A stretch of DNA of 7,434 bases. Origin: Candidatus Woesearchaeota archaeon (GTDB lineage Archaea > Nanobdellota > Nanobdellia > Woesearchaeales > UBA12501). Within the stretch, counting starts at the first letter, position 1; every line of letters begins with the position of its first letter. The DNA lies in the NCBI GenBank assembly GCA_014729495.1, contig WJJV01000084.1, positions 1-7,434 on the forward strand, read 5' to 3'. The translations under genes and the position numbers were made by a program. Positions 1-4,732 of the stretch are shown piece by piece. The notes under the pieces were generated by a model. It was given only the letters and a program-made list of their open reading frames with translations. It ran no database searches and was not told the DNA's origin.

Positions 1-60
1 ACTCCTAGCCTCTCCGGTAAGATGCTGCTATCCCTATGTCGGAGAGGTGGCTATGGCTTT
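1..60 (+). repeat. Stem-loop repeat A, copy A1
   Basis: CCTCTCCG (9-16) pairs with CGGAGAGG (40-47). The stem extends through GTA (17-19) against TGT (37-39) using two G-U pairs, which favours a + strand RNA fold. The apical part carries AAG then GCTGC and ATCC, shared with the copies near 2752 and 2831. The stem is followed by TGGC and a T-rich tract (58-62). It may start upstream of the window. Function is unknown; a 3'UTR or terminator-like RNA structure fits the position. Confidence 0.6.
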
Positions 61-72
61 TTAATTCAGTAA

Positions 73-207
73 GCAGCAGCAACACGGATGAGTACTGAGT
101 GCAGATGTTAAAACCATACGCAGTGTGGTTTTAACATTTGCGAATAGGGCAAGGCCGAACGTAGTGAGGTCTTGACCGTGTACGAATCCAATGTTGTTGC
201 TGCTGCC
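73..207 (+). repeat. Inverted-repeat-bounded element B1, MITE-like
   Basis: The 5' end GCAGCAGCAACA (73-84) is complementary to the 3' end TGTTGTTGCTGCTGC (192-206). Inside are two strong hairpins. The first pairs 101-116 with 126-141 (16 bp with one G-U) around the loop TACGCAGTG. The second pairs CAAGGCC (150-156) with GGTCTTG (168-174) around the loop GAACGTAGTGA. The last 34 bp (174-207) are a copy of the short repeat that recurs at 233, 3165, 3221 and 3277. There is no coding capacity, so it is either a non-autonomous mobile element or a structured RNA locus. Confidence 0.6.
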
Positions 208-397
208 GTATAGGTTATAAAGTCTCTTTCCTGACCGTGTACGAATCCAATGTTGTTGTTACAAATGCAGAGCTTTTGCAACTAAGAAAATGCAAAGCAT
301 TTTCTGTTGCTGCTGCCTTAATTAACAGGATTACACTATTTTCTCCAATGTTGTTATTGCCGACATTAATATATTAAATTGTCCAATGTTGCTGCTG
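174..397 (+). repeat. Spaced short repeats, cluster 1
   Basis: The 26 bases at 174-199, beginning GACCGTGTACGAATCC, recur exactly at 233-258. The full repeat at 174-207 and the next one at 233 are separated by exactly 25 bp (208-232). Shorter derivatives beginning TCCAATGTTG follow at 344-361 and 382-397. The intervening segments are AT-rich (for example TTATAAAG at 215-222). The same repeat and the same 25-bp spacing occur at 3165-3307. Confidence 0.6.
251..317 (-). repeat. Paired-hairpin module E, copy E1 (reverse orientation)
   Basis: Read on the minus strand, GGCAGCAGCAACAG is followed by a hairpin of AGAAAATGC (305-297) and GCATTTTCT (293-285) with a 3-nt loop. A second hairpin, in which CAAA (278-275) and TTTG (265-262) enclose paired GC dinucleotides, lies at 282-258. 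Forward copies of the same module are at 2921-3037 and 5943-6004. This copy is inserted directly at a short-repeat end at 258. Confidence 0.6.
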
Positions 398-424
398 TAA
401 CTTTCTCGATTATACAACCCAAAC

Positions 425-432
425 ATTTATAG
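425..432 (+). promoter_or_regulatory. Candidate TATA box for the zinc-ribbon operon
   Basis: ATTTATAG lies about 38 nt before the ATG at 467, so transcription would begin around 454. That leaves a leader of about 12 nt containing AGGAG (459-463). The assignment rests on sequence likeness to archaeal TATA boxes only. Confidence 0.4.
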
Positions 433-466
433 ATGAAAGCCTCTTCTGCCTGTATACTAGGAGAAT

Positions 467-595
467 ATGGTTGACTACAAGATTGTAAAATATTGCAGAC
501 TTTGCAAGAAAAGGTTTGTGGTAGGAAAAGGAGAATCAAGGCAGTACTACTGTGACAAATGCCAGAAGAGACTGAATGAACAAGAAGACGACTGA
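467..595 (+). CDS. 42-residue zinc-ribbon protein
   Basis: This short ORF (ATG 467, TGA 593-595) encodes a protein with paired CxxC motifs: Cys10/Cys13 (CRLC) and Cys29/Cys32 (CDKC), 15 residues apart. This is the arrangement of a minimal treble-clef or zinc-ribbon fold. The spacer between the knuckles is basic (KKRF, GKGESR) and the tail is acidic (EQEDD). AGGAG lies just upstream of the ATG and an archaeal-like TATA box lies near 425. Only 20 nt separate its stop from the next start codon at 616, so the two genes are probably co-transcribed; the partner also has a CxxC/CxxC ribbon. Such mini zinc ribbons often bind nucleic acid or protein, but no specific family is recognised and the role is unknown. 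Confidence 0.7.
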   Translation: MVDYKIVKYCRLCKKRFVVGKGESRQYYCDKCQKRLNEQEDD

Positions 596-615
596 GACAA
601 GACTGAGGAAGACAG

Positions 616-1245
616 ATGAAGAGAGTATCTTATATAATGCTCAATGTTCTGCTCGGAGTGGCTGCAATACTCTTCCTCGCATTCTCTTTTGTCATGAGCC
701 AGATTGGAAAAGCTAATCCTGTTAAGGAGTTCATATCCTCTACATTGCCTTTATCATCCCTGCAGGCAGACTGGTGGATCATAGCTGCTGTACTGCTCAT
801 TCTGGTCGCTGTCATAAGATATTTCAGATCGCAGTCAAGATGCAGGACATGCGGAAAAAGGATAAGGATGTTCTCAAAGCAGTGCGAGGACTGCAGGAAA
901 GGAAGGATAAAACATGTTCAAGAACCTGGCATGAAAACAGGGATCAGCCTCATCAGGCCTGGAATCGCTTTCATACTCATAACAATAATCAGCATAGCTG
1001 CGTATTCTGTCATCTCATACATCATGCTGACCTGCTCAGAGAATTTCTTCTGCTTCTTCGGCTCTCTCTGGGGAGCCATCTTACTCATGGTAATCTCCAT
1101 AATAGCTGTCGCATTCTGGCCAGGTACAGCAATCGATGAGAAAGCGCAATCCATTGATGACAGCCATATATCCAAAGAAGAATCCATAACTAAGCAGGAA
1201 ACAGAAGCATACATCAAGTCAGTTAAAAAAGGAATGAATAAGTGA
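616..1245 (+). CDS. Four-helix membrane protein with a cytoplasmic-type zinc ribbon
   Basis: This 209-residue protein has hydrophobic segments at about 7-29, 53-70, 113-138 and 149-168. A zinc-ribbon motif lies between helices 2 and 3: Cys76/Cys79 and Cys90/Cys93 (CRTC, ten residues, CEDC), in a strongly basic stretch that predicts a cytoplasmic location. The C-terminal 40 residues are polar and charged. GAGGA (605-609) sits 6 nt before the ATG, supporting this start. The gene follows the small zinc ribbon at 467-595 by 20 nt and ends convergently with HU. No known family is recognised. A role in membrane-linked protein or RNA handling is possible but not shown by the sequence. Confidence 0.75.
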   Translation: MKRVSYIMLNVLLGVAAILFLAFSFVMSQIGKANPVKEFISSTLPLSSLQADWWIIAAVLLILVAVIRYFRSQSRCRTCGKRIRMFSKQCEDCRKGRIKHVQEPGMKTGISLIRPGIAFILITIISIAAYSVISYIMLTCSENFFCFFGSLWGAILLMVISIIAVAFWPGTAIDEKAQSIDDSHISKEESITKQETEAYIKSVKKGMNK

Positions 1246-1297
1246 TAAGAAAGTCTGAGGATTGTTCTCTTTTATTGCGCATGATTGAATAAATAAT

Positions 1298-1340
1298 CTA
1301 AAAGAAATCTAAAAAACAAAAACTAAAAAATAAAAATAAA
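1298..1340 (-). terminator. Oligo-T terminator after HU
   Basis: Read on the minus strand immediately after the HU stop, the region contains several T runs of 4-6 separated by single bases. This is the pattern of archaeal intrinsic termination, and there is no stable GC hairpin. The same 106-bp gap (1246-1351) has a shorter T-rich stretch (1264-1276) in the + direction that may serve the convergent gene. Confidence 0.5.
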
Positions 1341-1351
1341 TCATAAGTAGA

Positions 1352-1612
1352 TCAGTACTTTGGATTCTTGCTTGCCTTGAAGGTCATGACAGTCCTTGCA
1401 GGAATCTTTATTTTGTCTCCTGTCTGAGGGTTAATTCCTGCCCTTGCCTTCCTCTTTGACATCTTGAAGGTTCCGAAACCTACAAGCTGGACCGGCTCTT
1501 TCTTTGCTCCTGATACTACGTTGCTCAGGATTGTCTCAAGCGCTCTCTGAGCATCCACTTTTGTTAACTCTGTGTTCTTTGCTACTGCTTCAACCAACTC
1601 TGCTTTGTTCAT
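1352..1612 (-). CDS. HU-family DNA-binding protein
   Basis: This 86-residue protein is a bacterial-type HU/IHF histone-like protein that binds and bends DNA as a dimer to organise the chromosome. The N-terminal helical part starts MNKAELVEAVA. The family signature GFGTF is at 45-49, and the beta-arm motif around RAGINPQTG carries Pro62, equivalent to the proline that intercalates between base pairs. The family's usual length is about 90; here the extreme C-terminus is short (ends ASKNPKY). The start is supported by a Shine-Dalgarno GAGGTG (1623-1618) five nt before the ATG and a TATA-like GTATAAAAAG (1658-1649) upstream. It is a single-gene unit. HU is mostly bacterial but occurs in some archaea; with the archaeal promoters around it, old lateral acquisition is likely. 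Confidence 0.93.
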   Translation of the reverse strand: MNKAELVEAVAKNTELTKVDAQRALETILSNVVSGAKKEPVQLVGFGTFKMSKRKARAGINPQTGDKIKIPARTVMTFKASKNPKY

Positions 1613-1617
1613 CTGTT

Positions 1618-1660
1618 CACCTCTTCTTTAATTTTATTTTTATCAAAGCTTTTTATACTC
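1618..1660 (-). promoter_or_regulatory. HU promoter and ribosome binding site
   Basis: On the minus strand a TATA box (GTATAAAAAG, 1658-1649) is followed by an A-rich leader and a good Shine-Dalgarno, GAGGTG (1623-1618), five nt from the ATG. Unlike the leaderless + strand gene starting at 1756, this transcript would have a short leader, which fits a highly translated protein. Confidence 0.5.
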
Positions 1661-1723
1661 TTTAATAAATGTTTTGTTTTGCGTATTCGTGCAAGTCTGG
1701 AGCTGGCCATCTAAAATGACAAT

Positions 1724-1733
1724 CTTTAAATAA
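1724..1733 (+). promoter_or_regulatory. Archaeal TATA box, leaderless promoter
   Basis: CTTTAAATAA is centred about 28 nt before the ATG at 1756, which places the transcription start at or within a few nt of the start codon. No Shine-Dalgarno is present. This is the typical leaderless arrangement of archaeal single genes. Confidence 0.6.
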
Positions 1734-1755
1734 TCCATTCACTATACTATCCATT

Positions 1756-2610
1756 ATGGCCAAGAAAAAGGGCAAAAAGTCCAGGAAAAGCCAGAAAAGT
1801 TCTAAGAAATCCCAAAAGGATGAAGAGCCTGAAGTGAATGAGGATTTTGCTGAAGAGACAGATAAGTCACCAGAACAGGAGGATTCTAAAGAGTCTGAGG
1901 TCAGGACAGAGTACAGATCTGACAGGGCAGGCCTGAGGATATTCTTAGTGCTGCTTATCATACTCGGCCTTTTCATCCCTATCAGCGCCTATGTTGAGAT
2001 GAGAGTGGCAAGTGAATCAAATGTCAAGTATGCTGTCACAAACATGGCCATGAACCTCTGCGAGATGGAGACAGACAATCCATCGCAGAACTGCGCAAGA
2101 TCACAGATCTCTGACACAGAGTTCAGGGAGGATTATTCTTATGGAACCATGATTGATGATGTCGTAAACCTTGTCTATTATGGAGGGGGAAAAGCAACTG
2201 ATTACATGGCATCCCAACAGAAGGCTTTTGTGAGTGTATGGAGGATGAAGAACATACATGAATATTCAAAGTACATGTATGCAGCAGCCATACTTGCTGT
2301 CATAGGCCTGATATTCCTTTTTGTCCTGTTCTACCACAGAGGAGAAGTGCTTGCAGGATCATTGTACTCTGCAGTCAACATAACATTATTTCTGCTGTTC
2401 CTTTGGCATTCCATAAACTTTGTTGTATGGATAGGCTATGTGCCAAGAGTGCTTTCTGTCCTGGCAAAGTCATCTGGCGAGTCTTTAAGGGCTCTTGTGT
2501 TCGGAGCTGACTTCGGATTCAGCCTTGCCAAGCTGCATCTCTTTGTCGCAGTCCTGTCTCTTATAATATTCATTGTGATTATAGTCATAAGACGGTCCAG
2601 GAGCAAGTGA
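1756..2610 (+). CDS. Membrane protein with a charged N-terminal tail, function unknown
   Basis: This protein has 284 residues. Residues 1-22 are very Lys/Ser-rich (MAKKKGKKSRKSQKSSKK) and 23-49 are acidic, together a disordered cytoplasmic tail. A transmembrane segment follows at about 60-78. Next is an external region of about 90 residues with Cys102 and Cys113, which could form a disulfide. Further hydrophobic segments lie at about 174-193, 203-228 and 259-278, and the protein ends in a basic tail (IRRSRSK). By the positive-inside rule both termini are cytoplasmic. The ATG is placed by a leaderless TATA box at 1724-1733. It is divergent from HU and stands alone. No known family is recognised; the basic N-terminus could touch nucleic acid or lipid head groups, which is inference. 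Confidence 0.8.
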   Translation: MAKKKGKKSRKSQKSSKKSQKDEEPEVNEDFAEETDKSPEQEDSKESEVRTEYRSDRAGLRIFLVLLIILGLFIPISAYVEMRVASESNVKYAVTNMAMNLCEMETDNPSQNCARSQISDTEFREDYSYGTMIDDVVNLVYYGGGKATDYMASQQKAFVSVWRMKNIHEYSKYMYAAAILAVIGLIFLFVLFYHRGEVLAGSLYSAVNITLFLLFLWHSINFVVWIGYVPRVLSVLAKSSGESLRALVFGADFGFSLAKLHLFVAVLSLIIFIVIIVIRRSRSK

Positions 2611-2693
2611 ATTGATGATATTTCTGATTTCTTTGCATCTGCTTATAACTGAGATGTAGCTATTACATAATGTGGATTCTTGAGAAGCTTTAA

Positions 2694-2722
2694 ACTCCTA
2701 GCCTCGCTGATAAGCTGTTGCT
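2694..2722 (+). repeat. Stem-loop repeat A, 5' half only (A2)
   Basis: ACTCCTAGCCTCGCTG (2694-2709) then ATAAGCTG match the left arm and loop start of A1 and A4. No complementary GAGG right arm follows within 60 bp. It looks like a truncated or decayed copy. Confidence 0.5.
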
Positions 2723-2751
2723 TTTAGTTTATTTTCTTGCAAATTATTCCT

Positions 2752-2800
2752 TGCCTCTCCGATAAGGTGCTGCTATCCTGATATCGGAGAGGTGGCTATT
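2752..2800 (+). repeat. Stem-loop repeat A, copy A3
   Basis: A perfect 11-bp stem pairs CCTCTCCGATA (2754-2764) with TATCGGAGAGG (2782-2792). The loop AGGTGCTGCTATCCTGA is nearly that of A1. TGGC follows the stem, then a T-rich stretch. Relative to A1 the inner pairs changed in step (GTA/TGT to ATA/TAT). Confidence 0.65.
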
Positions 2801-2830
2801 GCTTCTTGTGTTTGTAAACTCAGCATTCTC

Positions 2831-2885
2831 CTCCTAGCCTCGCTGACAAGCGCTGCAAATCCGACCACAGCGAGGTGGCGCATTC
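2831..2885 (+). repeat. Stem-loop repeat A, copy A4 with a different stem
   Basis: CCTCGCTG (2838-2845) pairs with CAGCGAGG (2868-2875). The four inner pairs differ from A1/A3 (GCTG/CAGC instead of TCCG/CGGA), yet pairing is kept. The CTCCTAG leader, the loop core AAG then GCTGC then ATCC, and the trailing TGGC are conserved. This is compensatory change in a structured element. Confidence 0.65.
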
Positions 2886-2900
2886 TCTTGGCTTTAATCA

Positions 2901-3037
2901 GGCAGCAACAACAGAGTTAAGGCAATAACAGAAAATCAAAGATTGTTCATGAATTCTGAACATAGTGAAGAATTCTGAACTAGAGAAATCAGATTGATTT
3001 CTCGTTTTCTTAGTTGCAAAAGCTCTGCATTTGCAAC
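2901..3037 (+). repeat. Composite module E2 with an extra GAAC-loop hairpin
   Basis: The module starts with the end-type sequence GGCAGCAACAACAG (2901-2914) and a second variant at 2921-2931. GTTCA (2945-2949) and GAATTC (2951-2956) pair with GAATTC (2970-2975) and TGAAC (2976-2980) around the loop GAACATAGTGA (2958-2968). GAGAAATCA (2983-2991) pairs perfectly with TGATTTCTC (2995-3003). The final hairpin GTTGCAAA (3013-3020) with TTTGCAAC (3030-3037) is shared with E1 and E3. The stem sequences differ from E1 and E3 but pairing is retained. Confidence 0.6.
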
Positions 3038-3138
3038 AACAATGGCGCAGACGAGGCGGGGGAGGCCCCCTCCGGGGTGCCGAGTAGGACATGCGAACAA
3101 AGTGAGCATGGCCGTCTGCCGGCAATATTGTTGTTGCC
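3033..3138 (+). repeat. GC-rich palindromic module C, copy C1
   Basis: Outer inverted repeats GCAACAACAAT (3033-3043) and ATTGTTGTTGC (3127-3137) enclose a second stem, GCAGACG (3047-3053) with CGTCTGC (3113-3119). Two arms lie within. In one, GGGGG (3058-3062) pairs with CCCCC (3066-3070), or that C run pairs with GGGG (3074-3077). In the other, CATGC (3090-3094) pairs with GCATG (3106-3110) around the loop GAACAAAGTGA. It is much more GC-rich than its flanks. A second copy lies inverted at 5995-6102. Confidence 0.65.
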
Positions 3139-3164
3139 GTTATTAACTTAAAATCTTATCATCT

Positions 3165-3307
3165 GACTGTGTATGAGTCCATTGTTGTTGCTGCCATTAA
3201 TGCCCTAAACTTTCCTTCCTGACCGTGTACGAATACATTGTTGTTGCTGCCATATAAATCATTAACATCCCTCTTTGACCGTGTACGAATCAATTGTTGC
3301 TGCTGCT
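3165..3307 (+). repeat. Array of three 31-bp repeats at a 56-bp period
   Basis: Repeats at 3165-3195, 3221-3251 and 3277-3307 read GACYGTGTAYGARTMC followed by an ATTGTTGYTGCTGCC-type end. They are separated by two segments of exactly 25 bp (3196-3220, 3252-3276). A 26-bp segment (3139-3164) separates the first repeat from module C1. The 25-bp segments are AT-rich at their start and pyrimidine-rich at their end and are not identical to each other. The array resembles a tiny CRISPR in spacing but has no cas genes. Confidence 0.6.
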
Positions 3308-3353
3308 TTCATAAATCCAACTATCTGATCTTATTATCTCTTCTAACAACAAA

Positions 3354-3364
3354 CCTTAAATATG
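3354..3364 (+). promoter_or_regulatory. Archaeal TATA box, leaderless promoter
   Basis: CCTTAAATATG is centred about 26 nt before the ATG at 3385, giving a leaderless or nearly leaderless transcript. It lies about 50 bp after the last short repeat. It also argues against the longer ORF that would begin inside the repeat array. Confidence 0.6.
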
Positions 3365-3384
3365 ATGCCTTCCTGACCAGCAAT

Positions 3385-3939
3385 ATGAAAGAGGTGCCTC
3401 CAGCATACTTCATGGCAGGTATGATAATACTGTCCCTGGCTTTTGTATTTGGTTATGCAGGCCTCTACATATACACCCTTTCTGAGATACAGTATCATGG
3501 CATGGATGTCAGCAGGATAAATGATATAGACTCTTCAGGATTCACTGTCTATGGCAATATGGAGATATATAATGGAGGGATTGTAGAGGTTAGGATGGAC
3601 AATATAACATACAATGTGCTTCTTGACTCAGGCAGAGAGATAGCAAGAGGAAACATACAGGGAAAGACTCTTGAGCCAAAGACATCAAGAGAATTCCACT
3701 TCTCATCAAGGATAAACTGGGTGCCGACAACAGATGTGGCATTAAGGCTGCTCAGCCCTGAGAGCACCTATGCAACAATAAACGGCACAGTCAATGTGAG
3801 GGATATAAAGTTCATAAAGTTTGACATACCTTTCAGAAAAGAGGTTGATATTGAGCCTTATGTTGCGCAGTTCATAAGCGCAAAACTGAACAAGACTACC
3901 CTTGACATAGCAGGATCCCTTATTGAAGCCCTCACCTGA
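3385..3939 (+). CDS. LEA14/WHy-like membrane-anchored protein
   Basis: This 184-residue protein has an N-terminal hydrophobic anchor at about 9-31 and then an external beta-rich domain at about 52-153. The domain begins SSGFTVYGNMEIYN and continues with alternating hydrophobic strands, a reference to an internal gradient (GREIARGNIQGKTLEPKT) and a FxxxxP-type turn. This is the pattern of the LEA_2/WHy (water stress and hypersensitive response) domain found in many archaea, often on surface-anchored proteins of uncertain function. The start at 3385 is chosen because an archaeal TATA box lies 26 nt upstream and the anchor follows directly. An in-frame ATG at 3238 would add 49 residues encoded by repeat DNA and is unlikely. 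The gene stands alone and ends convergently with the operon at 4012. Confidence 0.7.
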   Translation: MKEVPPAYFMAGMIILSLAFVFGYAGLYIYTLSEIQYHGMDVSRINDIDSSGFTVYGNMEIYNGGIVEVRMDNITYNVLLDSGREIARGNIQGKTLEPKTSREFHFSSRINWVPTTDVALRLLSPESTYATINGTVNVRDIKFIKFDIPFRKEVDIEPYVAQFISAKLNKTTLDIAGSLIEALT

Positions 3940-3960
3940 GAATGATCATGGATCACTCAG
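3936..3960 (+). terminator. Hairpin at the LEA14-like gene stop
   Basis: CTGAG (3936-3940) with CTCAG (3956-3960) and GATC (3944-3947) with GATC (3951-3954) form a short interrupted hairpin overlapping the stop codon. No strong T run follows. A termination or mRNA-end role is a guess. Confidence 0.25.
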
Positions 3961-4011
3961 AAATTATCTGATATTATTGATATATCCTTCCTCAATTATA
4001 ATCCCAAAACA

Positions 4012-4254
4012 TCATTGCCTATCCTTCTTCCTGCTCTTATTCTCCTGGCTGCATCTGTATTCTATATACATCAGTACAGCAAACACTGCTGCTGCAGTAA
4101 GCAGTCCTGCAGGGATTCCAATAAACAAAGAGAAGAATATCCTTGACTGCAGAGCATCAGTGACAATTAGGCCTATCAGGAAGCCTGACAACAGTGATGC
4201 GAACACTGCCTTGTAAAGCTTGAGATTACTGAGTGCCTTTTCTTTAGTCTTCAT
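4012..4254 (-). CDS. 80-residue two-helix membrane protein
   Basis: This small protein has hydrophobic segments at about 16-32 and 38-60 and lysine/arginine-rich ends (MKTKEKAL at the start, KSRKKDRQ at the end), so both ends probably face the cytoplasm. The ATG at 4254-4252 lies 11 nt inside the end of the upstream deaminase gene. That overlap implies translational coupling, so it is the last gene of the TGT operon. A longer reading from 4296 would overlap the deaminase by more than 50 nt and add 14 residues; the shorter form is preferred. No family is recognised. Its place in the operon suggests, but does not show, a link with tRNA-base exchange or base transport. Confidence 0.65.
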   Translation of the reverse strand: MKTKEKALSNLKLYKAVFASLLSGFLIGLIVTDALQSRIFFSLFIGIPAGLLTAAAVFAVLMYIEYRCSQENKSRKKDRQ

Positions 4255-4732
4255 TTTGCCTGAAAAAATATTTGTCCACATCATCTTTTGTAGCAAGGAA
4301 TATCTCTACGCATCTCTGGCCAATATCACCTTCAATCCTGCGTATGCTTGGAGCATGCTCTCTGAATATCTCTGGTATTGACTTGCCATAATCCTGTGTT
4401 GCTGGATCATCATCTGCTCCATACACAACCTCTCTCAGCCCGCTGACTATCATTCTCCCCCAGCACATCGGGCATGGAGCAAGTGTTGAGTAAAGAGCCA
4501 TGCTTTTGTATTGGAACATATCATCAAACTCGCTTCCTTTCAGATTATCCAATGCAAGGAACTCAGCGTGGGCCCATGGCACGATTCCTCTGCTGATGAC
4601 CTCATTTCCTGCCCTGCTTATGATTTTGTCCTCAAGAACAACGACTGCACCTATCCCATAGTTGCCTCTCTCAGCAGCCTTCTCTGCTTCCTTCAGGGCC
4701 TCTAAGATGTATGCATCATTGTTTTCCATCAT
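4244..4732 (-). CDS. CDA-fold zinc deaminase (TadA / guanine or cytosine deaminase-like)
   Basis: The longest reading (start 4741) gives 165 residues. The zinc site of the cytidine deaminase superfamily is intact: HAE (His58, catalytic Glu60) and PCPMC (Cys90, Cys93), numbering from 4741. These enzymes hydrolyse an exocyclic amino group to a keto group. The PCPMC-x-G signature is that of TadA and guanine deaminases, but the usual Glu before PCPMC is Ala88 here, and the C-terminal half (YGADDDPATQDYGKSI) does not settle the substrate. Starts at 4741, 4732 and 4729 are possible. The one at 4732 makes an ATGA overlap with the TGT stop codon and is chosen for that reason. Co-translation with TGT points to nucleobase or tRNA metabolism. 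One inferred possibility is that it removes the guanine released by TGT. Confidence 0.82.
   Translation of the reverse strand: MMENNDAYILEALKEAEKAAERGNYGIGAVVVLEDKIISRAGNEVISRGIVPWAHAEFLALDNLKGSEFDDMFQYKSMALYSTLAPCPMCWGRMIVSGLREVVYGADDDPATQDYGKSIPEIFREHAPSIRRIEGDIGQRCVEIFLATKDDVDKYFFRQNED

Noticed and set aside
2898..3125. ORFs inside repeat clusters (2898-3125 minus; 5962-6291 plus; 5901-6197 minus)
   Set aside because: They cross palindromic repeats, their proteins are low-complexity or show no domain, and frames are not kept between repeat copies.
3165..3307. CRISPR array
   Set aside because: Only three repeats, no cas genes, repeats differ from one another, spacers of 25 bp share composition, and the same repeat forms the end of element B1. 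Kept as an unexplained spaced repeat.
3238..3384. N-terminal extension of the LEA14-like protein from the ATG at 3238
   Set aside because: It is encoded by the repeat array and the TATA box at 3354-3364 lies inside it; the ATG at 3385 fits a leaderless start.
4011..4296. Longer form of the 80-residue membrane protein starting at 4296
   Set aside because: It would overlap the deaminase by over 50 nt; the ATG at 4254 gives a short overlap typical of coupled genes.
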